NCBI GenBank assembly: GCA_046331225.1
Contig: JAXLRF010000008.1
Coordinates: 186,001 to 250,000 of the forward strand
Length of the DNA: 64,000 nt
From: VFMC01 sp046331225
Lineage (GTDB): Bacteria; Actinomycetota; Acidimicrobiia; Acidimicrobiales; Ilumatobacteraceae
Direction: 5' to 3'
The notes beneath the pieces are model-generated. The model was not told the DNA's origin. It worked only from the letters and a program-made list of their open reading frames with translations, and ran no database searches. Positions 1 to 8,778 of the stretch are shown one piece after another. The stretch's first letter is position 1, and every line of letters begins with the position of its first letter. A program made the position numbers and the translations under genes.

Positions 1-882
1 CCGGAACTCTCGCGCCGGGCGGCGCTCGCGTCGCACCGGCTGATCGGCTGGATCTTCTGGGACCCGACGGCGATCGCCAACTACGCGGAACTCGGCGTCC
101 CGAACGGCACCGGGTACTACATCGCCTCGCGCGCGGCACCGCTCGCCGCGGCCGGGCACCAGGCGGTCGCCGCGGCGTTCGGTTCGATCCACCCCGACTT
201 CGTGAAGTTCGCGCTCGACCTGTGCGCGCAGCACACGACGTTCGAAGCGGCAGCGAGGGCGCGTGACCTCGCGGTGTCGGCCGGACTGCGCCGGTTCGTG
301 CCCGAGATCGTCGACGAGCTCGGCACCTTTGCCGACGAGTTCTGGGCGGCGGCCGATGCCCTGTCGTCGGCGGGGCGGGTGTTGTTCGCGGCGCATCGGC
401 AGTGGCCGCGGCCGGGTCACGACGACGCGCTCTCGTCGTGGCTCGCGCTGAACTGCATCCGCGAGTGGCGGGGTGACGTCCACTGGGCGATCCAGGTGGC
501 CGACGGGTTGTCGTCGACGGCGGCGGGCCTGCTCGACGGTGCGTGGCGCGCGTACGAGGACGACTGGTTGCCGCGCAGCCGCGGCGCGAACGACGAGATG
601 ATCGCGGCGGCGATGCGGGAGTTGGCCGAGCGTGGGTTCGTCGCCGACGGCGCGTTCACCGACGAGGCCGTGCGGCACCGCCAGGCGCTCGAGGACCGGC
701 TCGATGCGATCTGCGCCGAACCGTGGCGTCACGTGGGGGTCGAGCGCACCCAGGCGTTCGTCGACCTGGTCGCCCCCGTGGCCGACCGCCTGCTCGAGTT
801 GGTGAACCGCACCGCCGGCCCGAACTGGATGCCGGCCGCTCGTCTGCGGCGAGCCGACGCCGCCCGCCCCGTCACGCTCTGA
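1..882 (+). CDS. SCO6745 family protein, 5' end outside window
   Basis: The reading frame is open from the first base of the window, so the start lies upstream; 293 residues are visible. The sequence resembles the actinobacterial SCO6745 family: an early segment with GYYIASRAAPL, and a later segment with an acidic/aromatic stretch followed by SRGANDE and a helical tail. No enzymatic motif is recognised. No membrane segment or signal is visible, so it is probably cytoplasmic. Members of this family are of unknown function; some are annotated as helix-turn-helix-like, which I cannot confirm here. It ends in TGA at 880-882 and faces the convergent malQ. Internal ATG/GTG codons would give a shorter protein, but homology to the family begins before them. 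Confidence 0.8.
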   Translation, partial: PELSRRAALASHRLIGWIFWDPTAIANYAELGVPNGTGYYIASRAAPLAAAGHQAVAAAFGSIHPDFVKFALDLCAQHTTFEAAARARDLAVSAGLRRFVPEIVDELGTFADEFWAAADALSSAGRVLFAAHRQWPRPGHDDALSSWLALNCIREWRGDVHWAIQVADGLSSTAAGLLDGAWRAYEDDWLPRSRGANDEMIAAAMRELAERGFVADGAFTDEAVRHRQALEDRLDAICAEPWRHVGVERTQAFVDLVAPVADRLLELVNRTAGPNWMPAARLRRADAARPVTL

Positions 883-895
883 CCCGAGCCCACAT

Positions 896-1001
896 CGCGA
901 TGAGCGATGAGTGGCGCTGCCGACCGCATCGCTCACCTCGCCCGTCGGCCCGGGCGCGCGATGAGAGATCGGGTCGCCACCGCCACTCACCTCTCATCGC
1001 G
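896..1001. repeat. Imperfect 21-bp inverted repeat between convergent genes
   Basis: Arms at 896-916 and 981-1001 match at 19 of 21 positions when one is reverse-complemented; each contains GCGATGAG and ACTCA/TGAGT elements. A weaker GCGATGAG-like copy lies in the 64-nt spacer. It lies between two convergent stop codons, so a bidirectional terminator or a degenerate mobile-repeat remnant are both possible. Confidence 0.55.
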
Positions 1002-1016
1002 AGCGGTTCGGGTCGG

Positions 1017-2663
1017 TCAGAGCAGCTGGTCGACGGGGAGGGGGAGGCGGAGCTTCCAGTTGGGCTCGTCGTTCAGGCCCGGCACGTTGGGCTGGTGCGG
1101 CGCGAGCGCCAGATCGTCGGTGGTGAGCAGCCGCAGCCGGGACGAGCTGCCGAGCAGTGCGGCGTTGGCGGCGGCCACCGCCTCGGCCGCCGTCGACGCC
1201 TCGGGGGCGACGGCGACCAGGCGTCCGTACACCTCGTCGTCGTCCGGGTCGCCCGTGATGCCCCGCTCCCACACGGCGACGGCGGTGGGCAGGTCGTGCG
1301 TGGTCACCGTGGCCAGCGCCGCCTCGGGCCACAGGTCGGGGGTGTCGGCCTCGAACCACAGCACCTTGGTGCCGGCGATGTTGCGTGCGGCGAGCGCGTC
1401 GCGCACCGACATCTCGACCGTGCCGAGGTCTTCGCCCACGACGAACGCGCCGGCGCGGGTGGCCTCGAGGCAGATGATCGCCATCAGCTCGTCGGCCGGG
1501 AACCGCACGTACGCGCCGTGCTTCGGCGACCCGCCGGCGGGCACCCAGTACTGGCGGAACAGCCCCATCACGTGGTCGATGCGCAGCGCGTGCACCCCGC
1601 GCAGCGCTGCTCGCACCGTCTGCACGAACGGCTCGTAGAGCGCCGCGCGCAGCTTCCACGGCACGAACGGGGGCAGACCCCACTCCTGGCCGGCGGTGTT
1701 GAACTGATCCGGCGGTGCGCCCACCCGCATGTCGAGCGCGAGCAGGTCGCGGAACGCATGGGCGTCGGCACCGCTGGGCGAGAAGCCGACGGCGAGGTCG
1801 CCGATGAGCTGCACCCCGGTGGCGGCCACGTGGGCGAGCTGCTCGCCGACCAGCTGCTGCAGCCACTGGTGGAACCGGGCACGTCGGTGGAACTCGTCGT
1901 CCTCGTGTGGCGTGAGGTCGTCGGGCCAACGGGTCCAGTCGGCGAGCTGCAGGTCGCAGTGGGCGTTCCAGCGGGCGACGTCGTCGGGGACGATGGTGCC
2001 GTCGTCCTCGGCGTCGAAGCGAGCCTCGAGCACCGACCGCTTGGCGATCCACACGTCGTCGCGGTCGATCAGCTGATCCGGCGCGCACCGCAACCGGGCG
2101 GGCACCGGCGCGTCCATCGCGAGCAGCATCGGGTTCCAGGCCCGCCGGCTGCTGGGGTAGTAGGGGCTCGGCTCCTGGGGGAGCGAGGGCGCCGGCTGGT
2201 GCAGCGGGCTGAGCAGCACGGCACCGCCGCCGGCCGCAGCGACCCGCTCGCACAGCGACCGCAGGTCGCGCAGGTCGCCGATGCCCCACGACCGGTCGCT
2301 CCACAGTGCGTACACCTGCGCTGCGACCCCCCAGGCGGTCGGCAGCTCGGGGCAGCGGGCCGGGTGCACGATCAGCCGGGTCGCGGGCGAACCGTCGGCC
2401 GGTCGCAGATCGTGGTAGCCGATCGGCACCTCGGCGGGCAGGTCGTGGCGTCGCCCCCACGAGGTGCCGTCCTCCAGCACGAGCTCGCACTCGTTCCACA
2501 ACTGGTGATGGGTGCCTTGTTCGACGAACCAGAGCGGCCGACCGGGCACCGGCTCGCCCATCGAGGCCCGGATGCGGTCGCGCACCTCGGGGTCGATCGG
2601 ATGCCAGTCGCCCGCCACGTCGTAGTACCCGTCGGTGATGCCCCACTCGTCCACGGGCCACAT
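1017..2663 (-). CDS. malQ: 4-alpha-glucanotransferase (amylomaltase, GH77)
   Basis: Cytosolic enzyme that transfers alpha-1,4-glucan segments between maltodextrins. The 548 residues show GH77 signatures: the acceptor-side motif around YPSSRRAWNPMLLAMD, the nucleophile region ALRIDHVMGLFRQYW (Asp of RIDH), the acid/base region VVGEDLGTV (Glu) and the third acidic residue in TTHDLPTA. Length is in the range of the compact bacterial MalQ form. The ATG start gives MWPVDEWG, which fits an N-terminal sugar-binding/beta region before the (beta/alpha)8 barrel. It is transcribed alone, divergently from the small gene at 2750 and convergent with the SCO6745 gene. No other maltose or glycogen genes are present in the window. 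Confidence 0.93.
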   Translation of the reverse strand: MWPVDEWGITDGYYDVAGDWHPIDPEVRDRIRASMGEPVPGRPLWFVEQGTHHQLWNECELVLEDGTSWGRRHDLPAEVPIGYHDLRPADGSPATRLIVHPARCPELPTAWGVAAQVYALWSDRSWGIGDLRDLRSLCERVAAAGGGAVLLSPLHQPAPSLPQEPSPYYPSSRRAWNPMLLAMDAPVPARLRCAPDQLIDRDDVWIAKRSVLEARFDAEDDGTIVPDDVARWNAHCDLQLADWTRWPDDLTPHEDDEFHRRARFHQWLQQLVGEQLAHVAATGVQLIGDLAVGFSPSGADAHAFRDLLALDMRVGAPPDQFNTAGQEWGLPPFVPWKLRAALYEPFVQTVRAALRGVHALRIDHVMGLFRQYWVPAGGSPKHGAYVRFPADELMAIICLEATRAGAFVVGEDLGTVEMSVRDALAARNIAGTKVLWFEADTPDLWPEAALATVTTHDLPTAVAVWERGITGDPDDDEVYGRLVAVAPEASTAAEAVAAANAALLGSSSRLRLLTTDDLALAPHQPNVPGLNDEPNWKLRLPLPVDQLL

Positions 2664-2735
2664 GCTGGCACGGTCACCCAGGAGACACCTGTTCAGACAC
2701 GGACCTGGCCGGAGCCTCCGAGCGCGACGCGTGCC

Positions 2736-2741
2736 TACACT
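2736..2741 (+). promoter_or_regulatory. -10 element TACACT, leaderless promoter
   Basis: TACACT ends 8 nt before the ATG at 2750, so the transcript would begin at or next to the start codon. It belongs to a recurrent class in this window. Confidence 0.55.
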
Positions 2742-2749
2742 CGCCGCCG

Positions 2750-3034
2750 ATGGGCAGACGTATCGTCGAACGCCGCCTGAAGGCCACGAGCGCGCGGTTG
2801 CGCGAGCTGCGCAACGAGCTCGAGGTGATCGACGAGCAGCTGCCGTACCTGAGCGACGAGGCCGCTGACCTGGCGCTGCGGGCGATCGTGTCGGAGCGGC
2901 CGCTCGGCAGCGAGCCGCGCGAGGCCCGCGAACACGCCGAGGCGATGGTGCGTCACCGCTCCCATGTCCGCGACGAGATCCAGCGGCTCGAGGCCCTGCT
3001 CGACCAACTGCTCGACCAGCTCAACCGCAGCTGA
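2750..3034 (+). CDS. Small coiled-coil protein of unknown function
   Basis: 94 residues, strongly charged and helical throughout: heptad-like Leu/Ile spacing from about residue 8 to 40 (RLRELRNELEVIDEQL) and again from 65 to 92 (RDEIQRLEALLDQLLDQL), separated by a short loop with PLGSEPRE. This suggests a helical hairpin or dimeric coiled coil. There is no signal peptide or membrane segment. The ATG sits 8 nt after a TACACT -10 box, giving a leaderless message. It precedes pdtaR and polA on the same strand with a 112-nt gap that contains a tandem CCCCGGACCGG duplication. Function is not recognised. Confidence 0.75.
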   Translation: MGRRIVERRLKATSARLRELRNELEVIDEQLPYLSDEAADLALRAIVSERPLGSEPREAREHAEAMVRHRSHVRDEIQRLEALLDQLLDQLNRS

Positions 3035-3146
3035 CCCGCAACCGACCGGCCCCCAACCAGCCCCGGACCGGCCCCGGACCGGCAGGCGCGAGTTCGCGCA
3101 CCCACCTGCTTGAATGTCCGCGGGCCTGTGATCGAAAGGAACCCCT

Positions 3147-3722
3147 GTGACCATCCGCGTGGTGATCGCCGAAGACGAAGCCATCATCCGTCTCGACCTC
3201 AAGGAATCGCTCGAGGAAGAGGGCTACGAGGTGGTGGGCGAGGCCGGCCGTGGCGACAAGGCGGTCGAGCTGGTGCGCGAACTGCGCCCCGACCTGGTGA
3301 TCCTCGACATCAAGATGCCCGGCGTCGACGGCCTCACGGCCGCCCGCACGGTCGCTGCCGAACGCATCTGCGCGGTGCTCATGCTCACGGCGTTCAGTCA
3401 GCGAGAGATCATCGAAGAGGCCCGCGACGCGGGCGCGCTGGCCTACCTGGTGAAGCCGTTCCAGAAGAACGACCTGATCCCGGCGATCGAGGTCGCGATC
3501 GGCCGGTTCCGCGAGCTGCAGGCGCTCGACGGCGAGGTCGACGCCCTGGGCGAGCAGCTCGAGTCGCGCAAGCTGGTCGACCGGGCCAAGGGTCTGTTGA
3601 TGGACGAGCTCGGCTACAAGGAGCAGGACGCGTTCACGTTCATCCAGCGCACCGCGATGAGCGAGCGCTGCCGCATGCGCGACGTCGCCGAGCGCATCAT
3701 CTCCGGCGGGCTGCGGCCCTGA
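3147..3722 (+). CDS. pdtaR: ANTAR-domain response regulator (PdtaR-like)
   Basis: 191 residues: CheY-like receiver (1-120) with acidic pocket E9/D10, phosphoacceptor D54 in VILDIKMPG, switch T/S near residue 81 and K103 in YLVKPF, followed by a helical ANTAR RNA-binding domain (about 125-185; KLVDRAKGLLMDELG and AFTFIQRTAM). Such proteins bind paired-hairpin RNA targets and act as antiterminators; in mycobacteria the partner kinase is PdtaS, which is not encoded next to this gene. GTG start chosen because an AAAGGA ribosome-binding site lies 6 nt upstream (3135-3140). It is separated from polA by 31 nt and may be co-transcribed with it. Confidence 0.93.
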   Translation: MTIRVVIAEDEAIIRLDLKESLEEEGYEVVGEAGRGDKAVELVRELRPDLVILDIKMPGVDGLTAARTVAAERICAVLMLTAFSQREIIEEARDAGALAYLVKPFQKNDLIPAIEVAIGRFRELQALDGEVDALGEQLESRKLVDRAKGLLMDELGYKEQDAFTFIQRTAMSERCRMRDVAERIISGGLRP

Positions 3723-3753
3723 GCCGGCGACCGGATCGGCCCACGACGCTCGC

Positions 3754-6408
3754 ATGAAGGTCCTCCTCCTCGACGGCAACTCGCTCACGTACCGGGCGTT
3801 CTTCGCCCTGCCCACCGACATGGCCACGGCCAGCGGCCAGGTCACCAACGCGGTGTTCGGCTTCACGTCGATGTTCATCAACCTGCTGAAGGACCACCGT
3901 CCCGACGGCATCCTCGTGGCGTTCGACCGTCCCGAGCCCACGTTCCGACACGAGGCCAACCCCGAGTACAAGGCCCAGCGCGAGGCAGCCCCCGACATCC
4001 TTCGCCAGCAGATGGGCCTCGTCCGTCAGGTGCTCGAGGCGCTGCGAGTGCACGTGTTCGAGCTGTCCGGCTGGGAGGCCGACGACATCATCGCCACGAT
4101 CGCCACCCGAGCCGAGGCCGAGGGGCACGACGTCATCATCGTCACCGGCGACCGCGACAGCTATCAGCTGGTGCACGACCCGCACATCAAGGTGCTCTAC
4201 AACCGGCGTGGCGTCAGCGACTACGCGTTCTACGACGAGGCCGGCATCCTCGAGCGCACCGGCGTGACGCCGGCGCAGTACCCCGAGTACGCGGCGCTGC
4301 GCGGCGACCCCAGCGACAACCTGCCCGGTGTGCCGGGGGTGGGCGAGAAGACCGCCGCCAAGCTCATCACCACCTACGGCGGGCTCGACGGCATCTTCGC
4401 CAACGTCGACAAGCAGACCCCCAAGCTCAAGCAGAACCTGGTCGAGCACGAGGCGCAGGCCCGCAGCAACCACGCGCTCATGGTGTTGCGTCGCGATGCA
4501 CCCATCGAGGTCGACCTCTCGTCGCTCACGGTCGATCCCGACCAGGCCGAGGTGAAGCGCCTGTTCGAGTTCCTCGAGTTCAAGTCGTTGCACGATCGCT
4601 TGTACGAGGCGCTCGGTGCCGCCGGCTCGGCCCCCAAGGCGTCCTCCGCCGAGGTGCTGCACGCCGAGGTGCGCGAGGCCGCATCGGCGGCCGAGGCAGC
4701 GGCCGCGATCACGTCGCTGCCCACCCTCGACCTCGCAGTGTCGTGGTACGGCGAGCCGGGGCGCACGCCACTCACGGGACTCGCGTTCGTGGCCGACCCC
4801 ACGTCGGCCGACGTGGTGTGGGTGCCCGAGTCGCTCGCCGCCGATCCGATGGTGCTGGCGGCCGTGGCCGAGCACCCGCGCGTTCGCGGCCACCACGTCA
4901 AGGCGCTGATGCGCTCGATGCTCGGCTCGGGCTTCACCCTCGCCGGGCTGCAGCTCGACACGGCGATCTCCGCCTACCTGATCGATCCGGCCGAGACCCG
5001 TTACGCGGTGGGTGATCTGCTCGAGAAGTACACCGACTTCCAGTTGGGCGAGGCGGCCGACCCGTCGTCGACCGGCCAGCTCGACTTCGGCGGCGGCGAC
5101 GACGGCCGAGCCCGCGCGGGTGCCGAGGCCCTGGCGGTCACGCACCTGGCCGATGCGCTCGAGTCGGCGCTCACCAAGCAGGGCATGGTCGAGCTGTACC
5201 GCACGATCGAGAACCCGCTGGTGCTGGTGCTCGCCAAGATGGAGCACGTCGGCATCGCCGTCGACGTCGCCGAACTGCAGCAGCTCAACGCCCGGCTGAC
5301 GGCCGACTGCGAGCGCCTCACGGCCGAGCTGCACGCCATCGTCGGCCGGCCGTTCAACATCAACTCGCCGATCCAGCTGCGCGACATCCTCTACACCGAG
5401 CGCGGCCTGTCGCCCGGCAAGAAGACCAAGACCGGCTACAGCACCGATGCGGCCACCCTCGAGAAGCTCCGCGACCAGTGGCCCGAGTTCATCGACCCGC
5501 TGCTCACCTATCGCGAGGTCGAGAAGCTGCGCGGCACCTACGGCACGGGCCTGTTGCAGGAGGTCGCGCCCGACGGGCGCATCCACGCGACCTTCAACCA
5601 GACCGTCGCGCGCACGGGCCGGCTGTCGAGCGATCAGCCCAACCTGCACAACATCCCGGTGCGCAGCGACGAGGGCCGTCTGTTCCGACGGGCGTTCATC
5701 CCGGCGCCCGGCCATCAGCTGTTGGTCGCCGACTACAACCAGATCGAGCTGCGCTGCATCGCCCACCTGGCGGGCGATCCGGGCCTGATCGAGGCGTTCG
5801 AGAGCGGCCGCGACATCCACAACGCGACGGCCTCGCGAGTGTTCGGCGTCGAACCCGATCAGGTGACGGTCGACATGCGCTCGAAGGCGAAGATGGTGAG
5901 CTACGGCCTGGCCTACGGCATGGAGGCCTACGGGCTCGGCCAGCGCTTGGGCATCCCCACCGACGAGGCGGCGGTGATCCTCGACGCGTACTTCGTGGCG
6001 TTCCCCAACGTGAAGGCCTACATGGAGCGCACGGTGCAAGAGGCGCGCATGCGTGGCTACACCGAGACGCTGTTCGGCCGCCGCCGCCCGATCCCCGAGC
6101 TGTCCAACTCGAACTTCCGGATCCGCCAGGCCGGCGAGCGTCAGGCGATGAACGCCGGCATCCAGGGCCTGGCCGCCGACATCTTCAAGGTCGCGTTGGT
6201 GAACATCGACGCCGCGCTCGACGACGCGCACGTGGCGTCGCGGCTGGTGCTCCAGGTGCACGACGAGGTGCTGGTCGAGGTGCCCGAGGGCGAGCAGGAA
6301 CGTGTGGGGCCGATGGTGATCGACCTGATGCGGTCGGCTGCTGCGCTCGACGTGCCGCTCGAGGTGAACGTCAGCTGGGGCCGTACCTGGGCCGACGCCA
6401 AGGGCTGA
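3754..6408 (+). CDS. polA: DNA polymerase I
   Basis: 884 residues with three regions: an N-terminal 5'-3' flap nuclease (1-290; LLLDGNSLTYRAFFALP, TGDRDSYQLV, GVPGVGEKTA), a 3'-5' exonuclease-like domain (about 310-500) and the family A polymerase. Polymerase motif A is DYNQIELR (D660), motif B RSKAKMVSYGLAYGM, motif C QVHDEVLVEV (D837). The exonuclease domain has lost its catalytic acids: the expected DxE is D326-L-A328 and the later Asp positions are also not kept, so no proofreading is expected. Residue Y717 occupies the motif B site that is Phe in E. coli and Taq. The enzyme fills gaps in repair and removes Okazaki primers. Its TGA overlaps the next ATG by one base, implying translational coupling. 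Confidence 0.97.
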   Translation: MKVLLLDGNSLTYRAFFALPTDMATASGQVTNAVFGFTSMFINLLKDHRPDGILVAFDRPEPTFRHEANPEYKAQREAAPDILRQQMGLVRQVLEALRVHVFELSGWEADDIIATIATRAEAEGHDVIIVTGDRDSYQLVHDPHIKVLYNRRGVSDYAFYDEAGILERTGVTPAQYPEYAALRGDPSDNLPGVPGVGEKTAAKLITTYGGLDGIFANVDKQTPKLKQNLVEHEAQARSNHALMVLRRDAPIEVDLSSLTVDPDQAEVKRLFEFLEFKSLHDRLYEALGAAGSAPKASSAEVLHAEVREAASAAEAAAAITSLPTLDLAVSWYGEPGRTPLTGLAFVADPTSADVVWVPESLAADPMVLAAVAEHPRVRGHHVKALMRSMLGSGFTLAGLQLDTAISAYLIDPAETRYAVGDLLEKYTDFQLGEAADPSSTGQLDFGGGDDGRARAGAEALAVTHLADALESALTKQGMVELYRTIENPLVLVLAKMEHVGIAVDVAELQQLNARLTADCERLTAELHAIVGRPFNINSPIQLRDILYTERGLSPGKKTKTGYSTDAATLEKLRDQWPEFIDPLLTYREVEKLRGTYGTGLLQEVAPDGRIHATFNQTVARTGRLSSDQPNLHNIPVRSDEGRLFRRAFIPAPGHQLLVADYNQIELRCIAHLAGDPGLIEAFESGRDIHNATASRVFGVEPDQVTVDMRSKAKMVSYGLAYGMEAYGLGQRLGIPTDEAAVILDAYFVAFPNVKAYMERTVQEARMRGYTETLFGRRRPIPELSNSNFRIRQAGERQAMNAGIQGLAADIFKVALVNIDAALDDAHVASRLVLQVHDEVLVEVPEGEQERVGPMVIDLMRSAAALDVPLEVNVSWGRTWADAKG

Positions 6409-7118
6409 TGACCGGGTCGCACTGGTTCGAGCCGATCGCCGATCACCTCGGCGGTGCCTACCTGCGGTACTCGTTCACGAAGGGCACCCGTCAGGAGGTC
6501 GACCACCTCGTGGCCGCGCTCGGGCTCGAACCGGGCATGCGCATCCTCGACGTCGGCTGCGGTCCTGGCCGTCACGCACACGAGTTGGCCCGGCGGGGAA
6601 TGGTGGTGCACGGCATCGACATCGCCCAGCGGTTCGTCGACCTCGCCACCGCGACGGCGCCGGACGGGGCGACGTTCGAGCGCTGCGACGCCCGGGCGCT
6701 GCCGTTCGACGCCGAGTTCGACGTGGTGATCTGCCTGTGTCAGGGCGCCTTCGGGATGATGACGGCCAACGGCGACGACGAGATCGTGCTGGCCGGGATG
6801 GCTCGTGCGTTGCGTCCCGGCGGCCGCGTGGCGCTGTCGGCGTTCAACGCCTACTTCGCCGTCAAGTACTTCGACCAGGCCGTGTTCGACGCCGCCACCG
6901 GGGTGAACCACGAGCGCACCGAGGTGCGCGACGAGCACGGTCGTCCCACCGAGGTCGACCTGTGGACCGGGTGCTACACCCCCCGTGAGCTGCGGTTGTT
7001 GTGCCGCCAGGCCGGTCTGCGGTGCGACCGGATCACCGGCGTCGAGCCCGGGGCCTACGGCGACGGGCCGCCGACGGTCGAGCTGCCCGAGTACCTGGTG
7101 CTCGCCACGCGTGTCTGA
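6408..7118 (+). CDS. Class I SAM-dependent methyltransferase
   Basis: 236 residues. Motif I is ILDVGCGPGRHAHELARRG (about 42-60), followed by GIDIAQRFVDLA and the acidic post-I position; a Methyltransf_25-type Rossmann core with CDARALPFD and ALRPGGRVALS. The substrate cannot be inferred. The C-terminal third, containing DLWTGCYTPRELRLLCRQAG, is the usual substrate-binding extension. The ATG shares its A with the polA stop (TGATG), so expression is likely coupled to polA although a functional link to replication is unproven. No SD is visible beyond the coupling arrangement. Confidence 0.85.
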   Translation: MTGSHWFEPIADHLGGAYLRYSFTKGTRQEVDHLVAALGLEPGMRILDVGCGPGRHAHELARRGMVVHGIDIAQRFVDLATATAPDGATFERCDARALPFDAEFDVVICLCQGAFGMMTANGDDEIVLAGMARALRPGGRVALSAFNAYFAVKYFDQAVFDAATGVNHERTEVRDEHGRPTEVDLWTGCYTPRELRLLCRQAGLRCDRITGVEPGAYGDGPPTVELPEYLVLATRV

Positions 7119-7167
7119 GCCGCCACCCACCGCCGACACCCTGCTCGCAACCCCCGATTCGAGCTGG

Positions 7168-7173
7168 TAATCT
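7168..7173 (+). promoter_or_regulatory. Candidate -10 element TAATCT of rpsA
   Basis: TAATCT is the best match to TANNNT in the 114-nt gap before rpsA. Transcription would start near 7180, leaving a 5' UTR of about 50 nt, unlike the leaderless genes elsewhere. No convincing -35 is visible. Confidence 0.4.
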
Positions 7174-7232
7174 CGCGGAGTCCAGTTTCGCTGGGCGAGT
7201 TCTGTTCCTTCCCTTCTCGAAAGCACCAGTCC

Positions 7233-8534
7233 GTGTCCGATACCTCCACCGCCTCGTCCGGAGCCATGGGCTCTTTCGACGACGAGGGCAACTACACCCC
7301 CCGCCAGATCATCGCCGACGACCTCGGCATGTCCTTCGCCGAAGCCATCGACGGCACGATGGTCGAGGTCGAAGACGGCCAGCTCGTCAACGGCACGGTG
7401 GTGAAGATCGACCGCGACGAGGTCCTCCTCGACATCGGTTACAAGAGCGAGGGCGTCATCCCCGCTCGCGAGCTCAGCATCCGCAACGACGTCAACCCGC
7501 ACGAGATCGTCTCGATCGGCGAGGCGATCGAGGCCCTGGTCCTCACCAAGGAGGACAAGGAAGGCCGCCTGCTGCTGTCGAAGAAGCGTGCGCAGTACGA
7601 GCGTGCGTGGGGCACGATCGAGAAGATCAAGGAAGCCGAGGGCATGGTCGAGGGTCCGGTGATCGAGGTCGTCAAGGGCGGCCTCATCGTCGACATCGGT
7701 CTGCGTGGCTTCCTCCCGGCCTCGCTCGTCGAGCTGCGCCGTGTGCGCGACCTGGCCCCGTACGTCGGCAAGACGGTGCAGGCCAAGATCATCGAGCTCG
7801 ACAAGAACCGCAACAACGTGGTGCTCAGCCGTCGCGCCTTCCTCGAGGAGACGCAGAAGGAGAGCCGCGACAGCTTCCTCACCAACCTCAAGCCGGGCGA
7901 GATCCGTCAGGGTGTGGTGTCGAGCGTCGTGTCGTTCGGTGCGTTCGTCGACCTCGGTGGCATGGACGGTCTCATCCACGTCAGCGAGCTGTCGTGGAAG
8001 CACGTCGACCACCCGGGTGCCGTCGTCGCTGTCGGCGATCCGGTCACGGTGCAGGTGCTCGACGTCGACTTCGACCGCGAGCGGATCAGCCTGTCGCTCA
8101 AGGCCACCCAGCAGGATCCGTGGCAGGAGTTCGCCAGCACCCACGAGGTCGGCCAGCTGGTCTACGGCCGGGTCACCAAGCTCGTGCAGTTCGGTGCGTT
8201 CGTCCAGGTGGGCGACGGCATCGAGGGTCTGGTCCACATCTCGGAGATGTCGGCGCACCACATCGATTCGCCCGAGCAGGTCGTCACCCCGGGTGAGGAG
8301 CTGTGGGTGAAGATCATCGATCTCGACCTGGCCCGTCGCCGGATCAGCCTGTCGATCAAGCAGGCCGCCGAGGGTGGCGAGCTGGCCGAGGAGTACCGCC
8401 AGCACTTCGCCGTCGACGAGCAGGGCAACTGGACCGCCGGTCCGGACGATGCCGAGCGCGAGGCCGCGTGGGCCGAGTACTACGAGAACGGTGGCGAGCC
8501 GCCGGCCGAGGGCGAGCAGCCCGCCGAGGCCTGA
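7233..8534 (+). CDS. rpsA: 30S ribosomal protein S1
   Basis: 433 residues with four S1/OB-fold repeats at about 45-115, 130-200, 216-287 and 301-372, typical of actinobacterial S1 (E. coli has six). Repeats 3 and 4 carry the clear pattern VxSVVSFGAFVDLGGMDGLIHVSELSW and FGAFVQVGDGIEGLVHISEM. It binds mRNA at the small subunit and aids initiation. The C-terminal tail is acidic and rich in Glu, Ala and Pro. A GTG start at 7233 is used; an in-frame ATG at 7266 (MGSFDDEGNY) is a possible shorter start because the intervening residues are Ser/Thr-rich and not conserved. It is followed by two strong hairpins. Confidence 0.96.
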   Translation: MSDTSTASSGAMGSFDDEGNYTPRQIIADDLGMSFAEAIDGTMVEVEDGQLVNGTVVKIDRDEVLLDIGYKSEGVIPARELSIRNDVNPHEIVSIGEAIEALVLTKEDKEGRLLLSKKRAQYERAWGTIEKIKEAEGMVEGPVIEVVKGGLIVDIGLRGFLPASLVELRRVRDLAPYVGKTVQAKIIELDKNRNNVVLSRRAFLEETQKESRDSFLTNLKPGEIRQGVVSSVVSFGAFVDLGGMDGLIHVSELSWKHVDHPGAVVAVGDPVTVQVLDVDFDRERISLSLKATQQDPWQEFASTHEVGQLVYGRVTKLVQFGAFVQVGDGIEGLVHISEMSAHHIDSPEQVVTPGEELWVKIIDLDLARRRISLSIKQAAEGGELAEEYRQHFAVDEQGNWTAGPDDAEREAAWAEYYENGGEPPAEGEQPAEA

Positions 8535-8543
8535 TCGCCTGAT

Positions 8544-8610
8544 CGTGGCGGCCGAGCCGCCACGAACCGAGCCTTCGACACGATGCCGACCGGTCCGCCG
8601 GTCGGCATCG
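8544..8610 (+). terminator. Tandem terminator-like hairpins after rpsA
   Basis: Two perfect stems: 9 bp at 8544-8552/8556-8564 with a 3-nt loop, and 13 bp at 8581-8593/8598-8610 with loop TCCG. Neither has a long T tract, as is common in high-GC Actinobacteria. Position directly after the rpsA stop supports a terminator or 3' stabiliser. Confidence 0.7.
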
Positions 8611-8629
8611 TCGCGTCCAGGGCATCGTT

Positions 8630-8757
8630 CTGGGCGCCAGTCGATCCCCGCACGCTGCAACCGTGAGTCGGCCAAGGCACCCGGGACCGGTTCCCGATCG
8701 ACCTGGGCGCCAGTGACGACTCACTGCCGCTGGTGACGGCGAGGTGCTGGCGCCCAG
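8630..8757. repeat. Dispersed 128-bp repeat, copy A
   Basis: Bounded by CTGGGCGCCAG (8630-8640) and its inverted form CTGGCGCCCAG (8747-8757), with a third copy at 8703-8713. It shares the core GCACCCGGGACC, the following GTTCCC and the CAGTGAC...CTCAC block with a second copy at 43183-43309, at almost identical internal spacing. A further partial end copy follows at 8762-8771. It fills most of the rpsA/8779 intergenic region. Confidence 0.8.
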
Positions 8758-8778
8758 AACGTGGCGCCCAGAACCCGG

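Noticed and set aside
994..2661. Long open frames antisense or out of frame to malQ, polA, uvrA and others
   Set aside because: They are products of GC-rich codon bias; they lack family motifs and overlap well-supported genes.
8544..8610. An insertion sequence end in the rpsA downstream region
   Set aside because: No transposase or target duplication; the hairpins fit a terminator.
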